The notes: generated by a model from the letters alone, not told the origin. 64,000 bases of DNA from Ignavibacteriales bacterium (GCA_021740915.1 JAIOYW010000006.1:62001-126000), one strand, 5' to 3'; shown: positions 26,118-35,106, counted from the first letter of the stretch. Translations and numbers: made by a program.

Positions 26118-27724
26118 AAAATTATTTTTTGCTTTTTCTTGCGGCCATTTTAACTTTTTCCGGAAAACACCTTTCTCAGGAAAAACCGAGGGGAGTGGAA
26201 CTTCCGGAATTCGTGATAACCGGTGTCCAGAAAATCAATATTCCGCAAATGGATAAATTAAAACCGGATTTTTTACCGACTCTCGGAAAAGATTTTTTCA
26301 GTCCTCCGATTTCGCCCGAAGATTTCAAACTGGCTGAGATATCTAATCCCATAAACCTGAATGCAGATTTATACGAAAAAAAAGATCCGGTCAATTTTCT
26401 GCTTAGAGCGGAAGGCGGGAAAGAAACGATGCCCGGCGGGCTGATCCGCGCATCCGGGGCACTTGCCGGAATTCTCTTCGATGGAGGCTTTGAATATTCC
26501 CGGATCAGGGATTACAAGGTTAATGCCGGTTCGAGGGATTATCTCGGTAAATTAGCGCTGAATTATTTTACCGGGAATAATTCGGGATTCTTCAGTAAAA
26601 ATACTCTTTCAGTTGAAGCGTCTTTAGGTAGCGGCGAGTATTACCTTTTTGGATCAGATTTCTATGATACGAAGAGAGAATACGATTCCCGGAGATTAAA
26701 ACTCAGCTATAACAATTCAAATTATAGTTTTCTGAGTTTCGGAGGGGATGCAGATTTTTCCAGCCTGGATTTGGAAGAAACTCAGATAACCAGTTCGACC
26801 TACGGTATGCAGGAAATGAACGCTCATGGCGGATTCGACCTCATTTTCCCGGATGTAAAATTTTCAGGTAATACAAATTTCAGCAGATATATAAATCGAA
26901 TTGATTTCCTCAATAGCGGTAGTTCTGATTTAATAAGTTTGTCAGGTGTTTTGAAATTGACGCCGTCAGTTGGTTTCCAAATCGGCGGCGGAGCAAATTA
27001 TTACCAATCTGCAACTAAATCATCTATTTACCCTTACGCTCTTATCTCGCTGAAAATGGGGAATTCGATCACAATACTGGGCGAATATACACCTGGTTTC
27101 ACAAGGCTTTCTCCAGTGTCTTTCCAAACGAAGAATCCTTATACTGATCTGCTGCAACTGACAGGGAATCTTGAAGAAAGGACGCTTGACATTAAGGGTG
27201 CACTGAAATTTGAATATGATAAATACTTTGAGATTAATGCAGGTGTCCGGTATGCAAAAAGTGATAACCGGGCATATTTTGAGGATATCAATGCTGACGG
27301 GATTTTTAATATTGCAGCGATATCCGGAGTAAGTACTTTTGAATTAAACACAAATTTTTTGTTTTATAATGGTCCTTCGGGGGAGTTTTATGCAAATGCA
27401 GCATATTTAGAAACTAAATCCGGAGATTTTTACCTGCCCTATATTCCCCAAATATTCGGGGAAGCTTATTACAGATTTAATATGCTCAGTTTTCTACGCC
27501 TCGAACCCGGGATTGAAATAAAATTAAAATCATATGAATCAATCGTTAATGACAGTGAATTGCCGGCTTATTATGACCTTAAACTAAATATGTGTGTGGA
27601 AATATATGAGAGCTTTTTAATCGATTTCCGATTCTCAAATATTTTAAACAGGGAAAATTTTATTTTTAGAAATTATCCCGGAAAACCTTCCGATCTTATT
27701 GTTCGCGCAGAATTTCGTTTTTGA
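26114..27724 (+). CDS. predicted outer-membrane beta-barrel protein
   Basis: 536 residues with a signal peptide (FLLFLAAILTFSGKHLSQ). After a Pro-rich N-terminus (about 25-95) the sequence shows alternating aromatic/polar strands (GGFEYSRIRDYKVNAG, LKLSYNNSNYSFLSFGGDADF). The C-terminal strand ends in FRF, typical of outer-membrane barrels. The last part (LRLEPGIEIKLKSY to LIVRAEFRF) resembles the end of TonB-dependent receptors, but no plug domain is present. The ATG overlaps the TPR gene stop by 4 bases, so the two are translationally coupled and probably partners. Confidence 0.72.
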   Translation: MKNYFLLFLAAILTFSGKHLSQEKPRGVELPEFVITGVQKINIPQMDKLKPDFLPTLGKDFFSPPISPEDFKLAEISNPINLNADLYEKKDPVNFLLRAEGGKETMPGGLIRASGALAGILFDGGFEYSRIRDYKVNAGSRDYLGKLALNYFTGNNSGFFSKNTLSVEASLGSGEYYLFGSDFYDTKREYDSRRLKLSYNNSNYSFLSFGGDADFSSLDLEETQITSSTYGMQEMNAHGGFDLIFPDVKFSGNTNFSRYINRIDFLNSGSSDLISLSGVLKLTPSVGFQIGGGANYYQSATKSSIYPYALISLKMGNSITILGEYTPGFTRLSPVSFQTKNPYTDLLQLTGNLEERTLDIKGALKFEYDKYFEINAGVRYAKSDNRAYFEDINADGIFNIAAISGVSTFELNTNFLFYNGPSGEFYANAAYLETKSGDFYLPYIPQIFGEAYYRFNMLSFLRLEPGIEIKLKSYESIVNDSELPAYYDLKLNMCVEIYESFLIDFRFSNILNRENFIFRNYPGKPSDLIVRAEFRF

Positions 27725-27781
27725 TATCTGTTCCATTGGCGAAAACACTACATTATTCGTATATTGAGGTAAACTATATGA

Positions 27782-29821
27782 ATGAATATAATGGTACAAG
27801 AATACTTAAAAGAAAAGCTTAAAAGTCTTCTCGATATTAATTCATACGAAAAAGAACTCGGCTTCTCATTATTTATTGATGAGCTAAAGGGAATTTTCGA
27901 GAATTATGCAGCCGTAAGAATTGCGGGTTTAGGTACTTTTACGTCTAAAAAGGAATCTTCAGAAAGTGGAATCGGTAAACTTGAGCAGATTCTTTTCGTC
28001 CCTGAAAAACCAGGAGAAATTTTAAGTGTTAAGCCGTCATACTACTACATTATCAAAGAATTTGTTGCCGGGAAAGACCAAATAGCAGGTGAGGATTTGT
28101 TTTCTCCTGCCGTTGGGGGCGCTTTTAATTCTATAATATTAGGTGATACATCCAATGATTCAGTAAGGAAAGTAATACGGGATAAAATTGCAAATCTGAT
28201 TCTGAATGAAGAATATCTGGATAGTTATGACCTGTGGCAGGATTATACAGCGCCTCAGATTGAATTACATTCGGGGGCAGTAACAGCAAAAAAAGCAGAT
28301 AGTTCGGAAAATGAAGATTTGATGAATCTTCTGGAAGATGCTGATCTTGAGGACGATTCAAGCCCTGATGAAACGGAAGAAGCAGGGGCGGAACCTATTG
28401 ATGAAGGCATTATAGTTGATGACTTTAATAATGCAGAACAGCCTGACCTCTATAAAGATTCAGATGTTCCTGAAGATGAAGAAACAGCTAAATTTGTACA
28501 AGATGAAATGCAGGAAGATTTCCGGATTGAGGATGAGATACCGGAGAAAATAGAAAGCGCTGAAGCACCTGATGAGGAATTAACAGAGCCTCAGGATGCT
28601 GAGACCGACCAGGCTGAAGAGGATTTCTGGAAGCTTTTTTCATTGGAAACAGGGACAGAGATGAGAAAGGATTCTGTGAATTTACGCACGGATGAACCTT
28701 CAGATCCTAAGGATGAAACTTCTATTGCCGATGAAGGGCAAGATGAGTTATCTGATGAACAAGCAGATAGTTCCTGGACCTGGGACGGAAGTGAACATGA
28801 ATCCTTAAGAGATTCGGACGAAGAAGAAGACTTGCAGGAAGATGGCGCAGAATTTTCAGATGATACAGAAGATTCAGAAGCTACAGACGATAGACCTAGC
28901 TCCCCCGATATACATGATGAAATCGAATTGCCTGAACTTCCTGAGATGATTGATGAAGAACCCGAAGATGCAGATGAACTGGAAGTAGATCATTCACGCT
29001 TTGAAATCTTTTCACCTGAAGAGCCAGAGGAAGAAAAGGAAGAACCGCGGAAGGATATTTACCAGCCAGATGAAGAATTACCGGCAACTCCTGTAAAACA
29101 CGAAGATGCTGTTTCAACCACTTTTGAAAAGCAGCACGTTCTCCACCCACCAATTGATAAGGAATGGGCTGATATTTATTCTGATTTTGATATGCCCGGT
29201 GATTCAAGTCCCCAAAGTGAAGCGTTATTAACTGAAAAAGAAGATACAGGCGTAGATGAACTAGACGAAGAACCAAAATCTAATCGTTTTTACTGGATTC
29301 TGGGAGGCATTCTTCTTGCAGTAATATTTTTATTTGCTATTTATTTCCTGTTTATCAAACCGGGAGAAAATCCTGAGGAACCGCAATCCTCAGCGCAGGA
29401 AACAATTTTCGAAGACGAAACTCCCGCAAAGGATAAACCTGTTTTTGAACAAACCCCAAAAATTTCCGGAACTGATGAGGGGGAAAAGGTTGTAAAAGAA
29501 AAGTCAATTGCTTCTGCTGAGAAAGTGACTGCACGACCTAATGCACCGGAAACACAATCAGGATTATTTAGAAATATTTATGATGCAGTTCCTTATTCAA
29601 GAACGGATATGGTTTATACAGATCAAGGTCGATTTTACGTACAGATTATGGCTATTGGAGATAAAGCCCGAGCTGAAAAGGAAGCTGACAAACTGATCAA
29701 AAAGGGGTACAAAAGTTTTATAACTTATTTTAACTCGCCGAAGGGATTACTCTATAGGGTGAATATAGGATATTTTAATTCATCCGAAGAAGCTAAATCT
29801 GCGGGAGTTTCCGCAAGATAA
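27782..29821 (+). CDS. inner-membrane protein with HU-like N-terminus, acidic linker and SPOR domain
   Basis: 679 residues (ATG at 27782, or 27791). Residues ~1-95 match the bacterial CCDC81-type HU domain: LKSLLDINSYEKELGFSLF, AVRIAGLGTFTSKK and VKPSYYYIIKEF. Residues ~105-150 may be a second small domain. About 150-490 is very acidic, rich in Glu, Asp, Pro and Ser, and probably disordered. One membrane helix lies at ~502-522 (FYWILGGILLAVIFLFAIYF). The C-terminal ~75 residues are a SPOR domain (YVQIMAIGDKARAEKEADKL ... YRVNIGYFNSSEEA). SPOR binds septal peptidoglycan denuded of stem peptides. The topology puts the HU-like part in the cytoplasm and SPOR in the periplasm. Confidence 0.85.
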   Translation: MNIMVQEYLKEKLKSLLDINSYEKELGFSLFIDELKGIFENYAAVRIAGLGTFTSKKESSESGIGKLEQILFVPEKPGEILSVKPSYYYIIKEFVAGKDQIAGEDLFSPAVGGAFNSIILGDTSNDSVRKVIRDKIANLILNEEYLDSYDLWQDYTAPQIELHSGAVTAKKADSSENEDLMNLLEDADLEDDSSPDETEEAGAEPIDEGIIVDDFNNAEQPDLYKDSDVPEDEETAKFVQDEMQEDFRIEDEIPEKIESAEAPDEELTEPQDAETDQAEEDFWKLFSLETGTEMRKDSVNLRTDEPSDPKDETSIADEGQDELSDEQADSSWTWDGSEHESLRDSDEEEDLQEDGAEFSDDTEDSEATDDRPSSPDIHDEIELPELPEMIDEEPEDADELEVDHSRFEIFSPEEPEEEKEEPRKDIYQPDEELPATPVKHEDAVSTTFEKQHVLHPPIDKEWADIYSDFDMPGDSSPQSEALLTEKEDTGVDELDEEPKSNRFYWILGGILLAVIFLFAIYFLFIKPGENPEEPQSSAQETIFEDETPAKDKPVFEQTPKISGTDEGEKVVKEKSIASAEKVTARPNAPETQSGLFRNIYDAVPYSRTDMVYTDQGRFYVQIMAIGDKARAEKEADKLIKKGYKSFITYFNSPKGLLYRVNIGYFNSSEEAKSAGVSAR

Positions 29822-29842
29822 TTATTACAGGATAGTTTTTTT

Positions 29843-30475
29843 ATGAATCTGGTTTCAATATTGCTTAAGGGCGGCTGGCTTATGCTGCCCATTTTTTTGT
29901 CGTCAATTGTTGCGGTTGCGATCATTATTGACAGGTACCTTGTCCTTAGAAGAGCCTCGATGAATGTCCCGGCATTTCTTCTGAAAATCCGCAGCCTCAT
30001 TAAGAATCGGGATATTGATGGCGCAATGAATTATTGTGTCGAGGAAAAGTCACCAGCGGCAAATATAGTGAGGAAAGGTCTTAAGAAGATAAATTTGGGC
30101 CACGAGCGTGTAAAAGAGGCTATTGAAGCTGCAGGCAGACAAGAGGTGAGCCGGCTGGAAAAAGGCTTATCAATTCTGGCTACTATTTCCGGAGTCGCAC
30201 CGCTTCTTGGATTTTTAGGAACTGTTACAGGTATGATCTCGGCATTTATGAGAATAGAAACTCTGCAAGGTTCAGCAAATCCGAGCGATCTTGCCGGCGG
30301 AATATGGGAAGCCCTTATAACAACGGCATTTGGACTTGCGGTGGGTATTATTGCATTGACATTCTATAATATGCTGATAAGTTCAATAAGCAAACTTGTG
30401 CTTGACATGGAAGTGGTTTCTAACGACGTAATAGACATCATTGAAGAAGCTTCCAGGGCGAAAACCCAGAACTGA
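29843..30475 (+). CDS. MotA/TolQ/ExbB proton channel protein
   Basis: 210 residues. Three membrane segments: about 10-30 (WLMLPIFLSSIVAVAIIID), about 108-130 around LSILATISGVAPLLGFLGTVTGMISAF, and about 150-175 (ALITTAFGLAVGIIALTFYNM). The GVAPLLGFLGTVTGM and ALITTAFGLAVGI motifs are those of the ExbB/TolQ family, which with ExbD/TolR forms a proton-driven motor. It is 21 bases after the HU/SPOR gene and 1 base before exbD. Confidence 0.93.
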   Translation: MNLVSILLKGGWLMLPIFLSSIVAVAIIIDRYLVLRRASMNVPAFLLKIRSLIKNRDIDGAMNYCVEEKSPAANIVRKGLKKINLGHERVKEAIEAAGRQEVSRLEKGLSILATISGVAPLLGFLGTVTGMISAFMRIETLQGSANPSDLAGGIWEALITTAFGLAVGIIALTFYNMLISSISKLVLDMEVVSNDVIDIIEEASRAKTQN

Positions 30476-30476
30476 T

Positions 30477-30878
30477 ATGAAATTCGAAACATCTAATAAA
30501 CCCCTGAGCATATTTAGTTTTTCATCACTTACGGATATCGTGATGTTGTTGTTGATCTTTTTCCTTTTAACTTCACAATTTGTTATTCAAACAGGCGTTA
30601 AAGTCAGACTTCCGGGAGCTGAAAATAATGAGCAGACTTCGCCTTCAAGATTGATTATTTCGATCACTGAAGACAACAGGTTTTATTTCGGTAATACCGA
30701 GATTGGAATGGATGAAATTGGTATAAGGCTTTCACAGGCTGCGGCCAGCGAAAACGAGAAGGCACTTATTATCAGAGCCGATAAATCTGTAAAGATTGAT
30801 ATTGTAATAAAAATAATTGATACTGCGAAGGGACTTGGAATCGATAAATTTACTATTGAGACGGAAAAAGTCGAATAA
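30477..30878 (+). CDS. ExbD/TolR biopolymer transport protein
   Basis: 133 residues from the ATG at 30477; a longer reading frame begins inside exbB. A short cytoplasmic N-terminus is followed by one membrane segment, LTDIVMLLLIFFLLTSQF (about 19-36), including the conserved membrane Asp (residue 21) that carries protons. A periplasmic domain (IIRADKSVKIDIVIKIIDTAKGLGI) follows. It starts one base after the exbB stop. Confidence 0.93.
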   Translation: MKFETSNKPLSIFSFSSLTDIVMLLLIFFLLTSQFVIQTGVKVRLPGAENNEQTSPSRLIISITEDNRFYFGNTEIGMDEIGIRLSQAAASENEKALIIRADKSVKIDIVIKIIDTAKGLGIDKFTIETEKVE

Positions 30879-30880
30879 TA

Positions 30881-31513
30881 ATGAACAAAGAGAAAATTAA
30901 TCTCAGTTCTTATCTTCTTTCTTTTGCATTTCATCTGGTTATAACTCTGTTGTTCCTTCTTTTCCATTTCTCACCTAATGCAATTGATGAGGACTATGTT
31001 ATTATTGGATTTGGAACTGGCTCCGGTATTCCATCAGCTATGCCACCCCAAAATCAGGTTCAAAAATCTGATGAGAAAGAAAAGATGGAATTACCAGTGG
31101 CAAAAAATCCTTTTGATAATGAGTCTGTAATCAGTGAAAAGAAAAAAAATGACGGAAAATCCCGCCGGGATGAAGAACTTAAAAATGAAAAACAATCTTT
31201 GGTCAGCGAATATTATGGTGATGGTTCTGCCGGCTATAATATTGATTTTGGTGCCGGTGGAGTCAGAAAAATTTATAGTTTTATTATTCCTCCTTACCCG
31301 GAAGGAGTTGAGAAAGAAATTGATGTCAAACTTAGGTTTACTATTATGCCTGATGGTTCAGTCGGAAGAATTTTCCCATTAATAAAGGCGGATTCGAGGT
31401 TGGAAGAATCTGCGATCACTGCGCTCAGGCAATGGAGATTTGAACCGCAATCACCCGCCAAAAAACAGTCAGAGCAGACTGCCACTATTATTTTCCCTTT
31501 CCGGCTCCGCTGA
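30881..31513 (+). CDS. TonB-family energy-transducing protein
   Basis: 210 residues. One N-terminal membrane anchor (about 6-27, YLLSFAFHLVITLLFLLFHF) includes the conserved His of TonB/TolA anchors. A Lys/Glu-rich linker (60-105) precedes a C-terminal TonB domain (about 125-210: PPYPEGVEKEIDVKLRFTIMPDG, ALRQWRFEPQ, IIFPFRLR). It completes an ExbB-ExbD-TonB trio. The stop overlaps by 26 bases with the 3' end of the convergent minus-strand gene. Its target may be the barrel protein encoded upstream. Confidence 0.88.
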   Translation: MNKEKINLSSYLLSFAFHLVITLLFLLFHFSPNAIDEDYVIIGFGTGSGIPSAMPPQNQVQKSDEKEKMELPVAKNPFDNESVISEKKKNDGKSRRDEELKNEKQSLVSEYYGDGSAGYNIDFGAGGVRKIYSFIIPPYPEGVEKEIDVKLRFTIMPDGSVGRIFPLIKADSRLEESAITALRQWRFEPQSPAKKQSEQTATIIFPFRLR

Positions 31514-31787
31514 CAAAAACATCGGAATAATATCCTTTGTAAAAAAAATATTCTCCGATACTCAGGAGACTCAGAGTAATTGTGTCCCGGTCAAAATGCT
31601 TACCTAATCCCTCCGGTTCAACGAATGCATTGATCACCCAGGCGGTAAGCGACCAGCCAACAGCGAATAAAACTATGATGAATGCCAGATCAATAAATGC
31701 ATCTTTAACAGACCTGTTTTTAATCCGGTTTCTCATCACCAGATAAATAAAAATTGCATGCAGCAGAAAAATAAAAACATTAATCAT
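31488..31787 (-). CDS. small membrane protein, unknown
   Basis: 99 residues with two membrane segments (about 2-17 and about 30-53, including LAFIIVLFAVGWSLTAWVINA). I do not recognise a family. It is the last gene of a four-gene minus-strand run, with only a 4-base gap to the preceding gene. Its last 26 bases overlap the end of tonB, so the two transcripts are antisense at their tails. Confidence 0.55.
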   Translation of the reverse strand: MINVFIFLLHAIFIYLVMRNRIKNRSVKDAFIDLAFIIVLFAVGWSLTAWVINAFVEPEGLGKHFDRDTITLSLLSIGEYFFYKGYYSDVFVSGAGKGK

Positions 31788-31791
31788 TCGT

Positions 31792-32304
31792 TTATCCGGC
31801 TCTTTTATTCTGCGATTTAATAATTTGTGAACCTATCAGTCCCCCGACTAAACCAAAAATTGTAAACGAAATAAGATTATTCATAAAAATCAGGACAGTA
31901 TATAGCGCTGAAAAGCCATCATCCATAATGTCTTTTCTTAAAGATTCAAAGACTGTCATAATCTCCTCCTTAATTTTCACATCGAGAGGAAGTCCAGAGA
32001 GTATATTCGGTAATTGCCCGATAGCCTGCATTAACTCATTTGATCTGGTGATCAAAGTGACAAAAATATCGAATCCAGTTGCAAACAAAGCTGCAATGAG
32101 TCCGGTCAGCAAGCCAAATAATGCGCCCTTTCCGGCACTGATCATAAAAGGGGGTGTATGATTAAGTTTTACATCAAGGAAAAGAGATAGATAGGCTGCC
32201 GCTGGTATAACTAAGCAACAAGCCATGCTGTTAAGAAACGGGACAATAGCAATTACTCCGGCTCCAAAACCGCTTACGATTACTGGCAGATATTTTGTCT
32301 TCAA
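31792..32304 (-). CDS. polytopic membrane protein, DUF4199-like
   Basis: 170 residues with about four membrane helices (VIVSGFGAGVIAIVPFLNSMACCLVIPAAAY at the start, LFGLLTGLIAALFATGFDIFV, and a Gly-rich LVGGLIGSQI at the end). It resembles the DUF4199 type common in Bacteroidota, but I hold that loosely. The start overlaps the DUF2085 stop by 4 bases. Confidence 0.6.
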   Translation of the reverse strand: MKTKYLPVIVSGFGAGVIAIVPFLNSMACCLVIPAAAYLSLFLDVKLNHTPPFMISAGKGALFGLLTGLIAALFATGFDIFVTLITRSNELMQAIGQLPNILSGLPLDVKIKEEIMTVFESLRKDIMDDGFSALYTVLIFMNNLISFTIFGLVGGLIGSQIIKSQNKRAG

Positions 32305-32756
32305 TTTTTATTAACTATTAACTCTATTAAACCGTCGTAAAAATATAAAAATATAACAGAACCGAAAAACAAACCTGTCGTAAAGGCTATTGGGTGTGAA
32401 TATTTATAAATACCAAGGTTACATGCTAAAACGTCTGCCAGCATAAAAATTGAGGTGAATATTAATAATCGGAATTTTGCGCCTATCGTTTTAGAAATAA
32501 ATAAAATTGAAATAGAAGTGATAAATGCCCCGAAATAAATACCGGTACACCTTGCACAAGTCATAGTTGGCAAATCGCCAATAAAAAGCAGCTTTTCAGT
32601 TTCCATGTGGCATACTGTTGATGTAAGCAAATAAGAGAATGGAAATAATTTTACGGCTTCAGGAATGATATGAACTATATGATTGGTAAGAATAATTAAA
32701 AGCCAAAAAATCCCAAATACTACAAGTGTAGTTTTTACTTTTTGATCGTTTTTCAC
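32301..32756 (-). CDS. DUF2085 membrane protein
   Basis: 151 residues with four predicted helices. The stretch TSTVCHMETEKLLFIGDLPTMTCARCTGIYFG, with its Cys-His and CARCTGIY motifs, is characteristic of DUF2085, a family of unknown function that may bind a metal or form disulfides. It overlaps the NHL gene stop by 4 bases and the downstream gene start by 4, so it sits in a coupled operon. Confidence 0.8.
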   Translation of the reverse strand: MKNDQKVKTTLVVFGIFWLLIILTNHIVHIIPEAVKLFPFSYLLTSTVCHMETEKLLFIGDLPTMTCARCTGIYFGAFITSISILFISKTIGAKFRLLIFTSIFMLADVLACNLGIYKYSHPIAFTTGLFFGSVIFLYFYDGLIELIVNKN

Positions 32757-33604
32757 TCTGCTAAGGATTTGATAATTAGCTGATTTTCTGTCAGGATATA
32801 GATTGATTTTTTTACAATTTCAGCAGAGACAATTCTGAGATCGGAACTGAAAATGACCTTGCGGGTGGTAGCCTCATCGTCGTCAGAAAAATACCATATA
32901 TCCGTTTCATTGTAAACTATTACATCGCGATTGGCAATGGCAAAACCTGTTGTGTTAATGCCGGTCTCAATTATTTTCATACCATTCCCGAATTCATCAA
33001 ACTGGTATATTTTGTTCTCAGAAAGAACAAAAAGTAAATTTTGCCTGTTGAGTTGTAGTTTTATGGGTTTCGAGAGAGAAAATCTGCCGTCATCAAAATT
33101 CCCGATTTGCCTTATATAATTTCCTCTTGAGTCGTATTTGAGTATTCGAAGATTATCTGAATCGAGTATGTAAATATCCCCAAGTGAAGAAACTGCAACG
33201 TCGGTCGGATAGCCGAAGGAAACTGAAAATTGTCCGGAGCCGGATGATGTGAATTGTGAAATATAGTTCAGATCTTTGTCGAGGAGTTGAATTCTATTGT
33301 TGTTTTTATCAGCGACATAAATTGTCAGGATATCTGAGAAAATTCCTGCCGGGTTATCGAATTCAAGATTATTCCAGCCAAAACCTCCTGCATCCATTAC
33401 TCTGTTGCAATTGAGATCGAGTTTAACTATTTCATTCTTTCCGGCATCACAAACGAAAATAAAGCCTGCCGGTGACACAGAAAGAGCGGCAGCTTTTTCA
33501 AATTCGTTTTTTTTCTGAGCATTTAAACTTAGCACCGTAAAAAGAACACCCATTAGAATAACCCGAAGGAAAAAAAAGAAATTGCATTTGGGTGGGATAT
33601 TCAT
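32753..33604 (-). CDS. exported NHL-repeat beta-propeller protein
   Basis: 283 residues. An N-terminal hydrophobic export signal (FFFFLRVILMGVLFTVLSLNAQ) is followed by NHL-type repeats of about 42 residues: GFIFVCDAGKNEIVKLDLN, LTIYVADKNNNRIQLLDKD, GDIYILDSDNLRILKYDSRG. A six-blade-like propeller is likely and usually serves for binding. AGGA precedes the ATG. It is the first gene of the four-gene minus-strand operon ending at tonB. Confidence 0.8.
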   Translation of the reverse strand: MNIPPKCNFFFFLRVILMGVLFTVLSLNAQKKNEFEKAAALSVSPAGFIFVCDAGKNEIVKLDLNCNRVMDAGGFGWNNLEFDNPAGIFSDILTIYVADKNNNRIQLLDKDLNYISQFTSSGSGQFSVSFGYPTDVAVSSLGDIYILDSDNLRILKYDSRGNYIRQIGNFDDGRFSLSKPIKLQLNRQNLLFVLSENKIYQFDEFGNGMKIIETGINTTGFAIANRDVIVYNETDIWYFSDDDEATTRKVIFSSDLRIVSAEIVKKSIYILTENQLIIKSLAE

Positions 33605-33909
33605 CTTTGTTCCTGTTGTTCATTTATTTAAGGGAATAATTTAATAAATCGATTAATTAAATGCCCGATAATAATAATGTTAAAATTTCTGACGGATTTG
33701 AAAAAATCCTTCTATATGAAGTTAGAACCGGATGGATTATTCTTAAATGTTTCCCGCCTGAAAAAAGAATAGCAAAAACAGCTTTATGATTGTAAATTAT
33801 AATAAACAGGGAACATTAAGAATTTTTATCGGTATCAATCTATCTCTGAAATAGTAGAATACTTAAATTTTTCGTTGCAAAAAGCAGAGTTTAGAAGTAA
33901 ATTAAGAAA
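33605..33909. other. divergent promoter region, no convincing gene
   Basis: This is 305 bases between the divergent NHL and dapF genes. A 42-codon frame (33661-33789, MPDNNNVKISDGF...) exists but has no ribosome binding site and no recognisable similarity. The region should hold promoters for both directions. I cannot name specific boxes. Confidence 0.45.
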
Positions 33910-34764
33910 ATGAAAAAAATATCCTTTAAAAAATACTCAGGTGCAGGAAACGATTTTGTCCTTTTCGATCAGAGGACGAATGACGGAATATTGCTTACTA
34001 CGGAGGATATACGGAAACTTTGTGACAGGCATTTTGGTATAGGTGCGGATGGTTTGCTTTTAATTTCAGAGTCCGAGAATGCCGATTTCAATATGAAATA
34101 CTTTAATGCTGATGGGAATGAAGGCTCACTTTGCGGGAACGGATCCCGCTGTGCGCTTCAATACCATTTTAATCATTTTGGGCAGGAATCGGAACGTGCT
34201 GTTTTTTATAATAAGGGGGACATTTATTCTGGTGAGAAAAGAAGTGATCATCAGGTGAGTTTTTTTCTTAAGCCTCCCGGTAAGATGAAGTTTAACTTCA
34301 AGGTAAAAGCTTTCGGGCAGATGCTTAACTGTTCATTTGTTGATACAGGGTCACCTCACTGCATTATTAATGCGCGAGATATTTTAAGGGATCCCCGTGA
34401 TAATTTTTCGTCGTATTCAACGATTAATAATTTACCCGTCCTTGAGTTGGGAAAGGAGATCCGGTATTTAAAAGATTTCGCTCCGGATGGAGTAAATGTG
34501 AACTTTATTGATATAAGAAACGACAAAATATTTATCCGCACATATGAACGGGGAGTTGAAAATGAAACTCTTGCCTGCGGAACAGGCTCTACCGCAGCGG
34601 CAATCATGGCGTTTAAGAATTACGGACTTAAGCCGCCGGTTGAAATTGTTACGGTTAGGAATTTTTCGATGAAAATTAATTTTATGTATAAGGACGGTGT
34701 TTTTTCAGATGTTTCATTAACAGGTCCGGCAGAAGAAATTTTTAGTGGAAACATAATTTTATAA
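33910..34764 (+). CDS. dapF: diaminopimelate epimerase
   Basis: Interconverts LL- and meso-diaminopimelate for lysine and peptidoglycan. 284 residues. The two active-site cysteines are in LCGNGSRC (Cys75) and ACGTGSTA (about 223). The N-terminal KYSGAGNDFV motif is present. Length and motif spacing are normal. It is not linked to other dap genes in the window. Confidence 0.95.
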   Translation: MKKISFKKYSGAGNDFVLFDQRTNDGILLTTEDIRKLCDRHFGIGADGLLLISESENADFNMKYFNADGNEGSLCGNGSRCALQYHFNHFGQESERAVFYNKGDIYSGEKRSDHQVSFFLKPPGKMKFNFKVKAFGQMLNCSFVDTGSPHCIINARDILRDPRDNFSSYSTINNLPVLELGKEIRYLKDFAPDGVNVNFIDIRNDKIFIRTYERGVENETLACGTGSTAAAIMAFKNYGLKPPVEIVTVRNFSMKINFMYKDGVFSDVSLTGPAEEIFSGNIIL

Positions 34765-34777
34765 GAAAGGTGAATTA

Positions 34778-35083
34778 ATGGGAAAAGTTATTTTTACGGT
34801 GAAATATGATATTTATCCTGAAAAACGGGATGAGTATCTTAATATTGTCAAAGAGATGAAAAATCTTGTTAAAGCAGAAGGATTAGAGAGTTATTGTGTT
34901 TATCAGTTGAGAAATAAACCTGAGAAATTTGAAGAAGTATATGTCTTCGAGAACGAGCAGGCATACGATGATTTTGATGACAAACCTGATGAAAGACTTG
35001 AACTTCTGATGGGCAAACTCACAAATCTTATTAAGGAACAGACAACTGAATACTCAACTCTGCTTGAGATTCACGGCAACTGA
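34778..35083 (+). CDS. ABM-like dimeric alpha/beta-barrel protein
   Basis: 101 residues with the pattern of antibiotic-biosynthesis-monooxygenase-fold proteins: an initial strand (VIFTVKYDIYPEKRDEYL), a helix, YCVYQLRNKPEKFEEVYVFE, then a helical end. Members are small dimers, often quinol monooxygenases or stress proteins. No catalytic residue can be pinned down by reading. AAAGG precedes the ATG, and it is 13 bases after dapF. Confidence 0.6.
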   Translation: MGKVIFTVKYDIYPEKRDEYLNIVKEMKNLVKAEGLESYCVYQLRNKPEKFEEVYVFENEQAYDDFDDKPDERLELLMGKLTNLIKEQTTEYSTLLEIHGN

Positions 35084-35106
35084 GAAATCGAATTAAGGAT
35101 TCTGCT

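Noticed and set aside
33661-33789. A 42-codon frame in the NHL-dapF gap
   Set aside because: No ribosome binding site, no recognisable similarity, and it is within the likely divergent promoter region.
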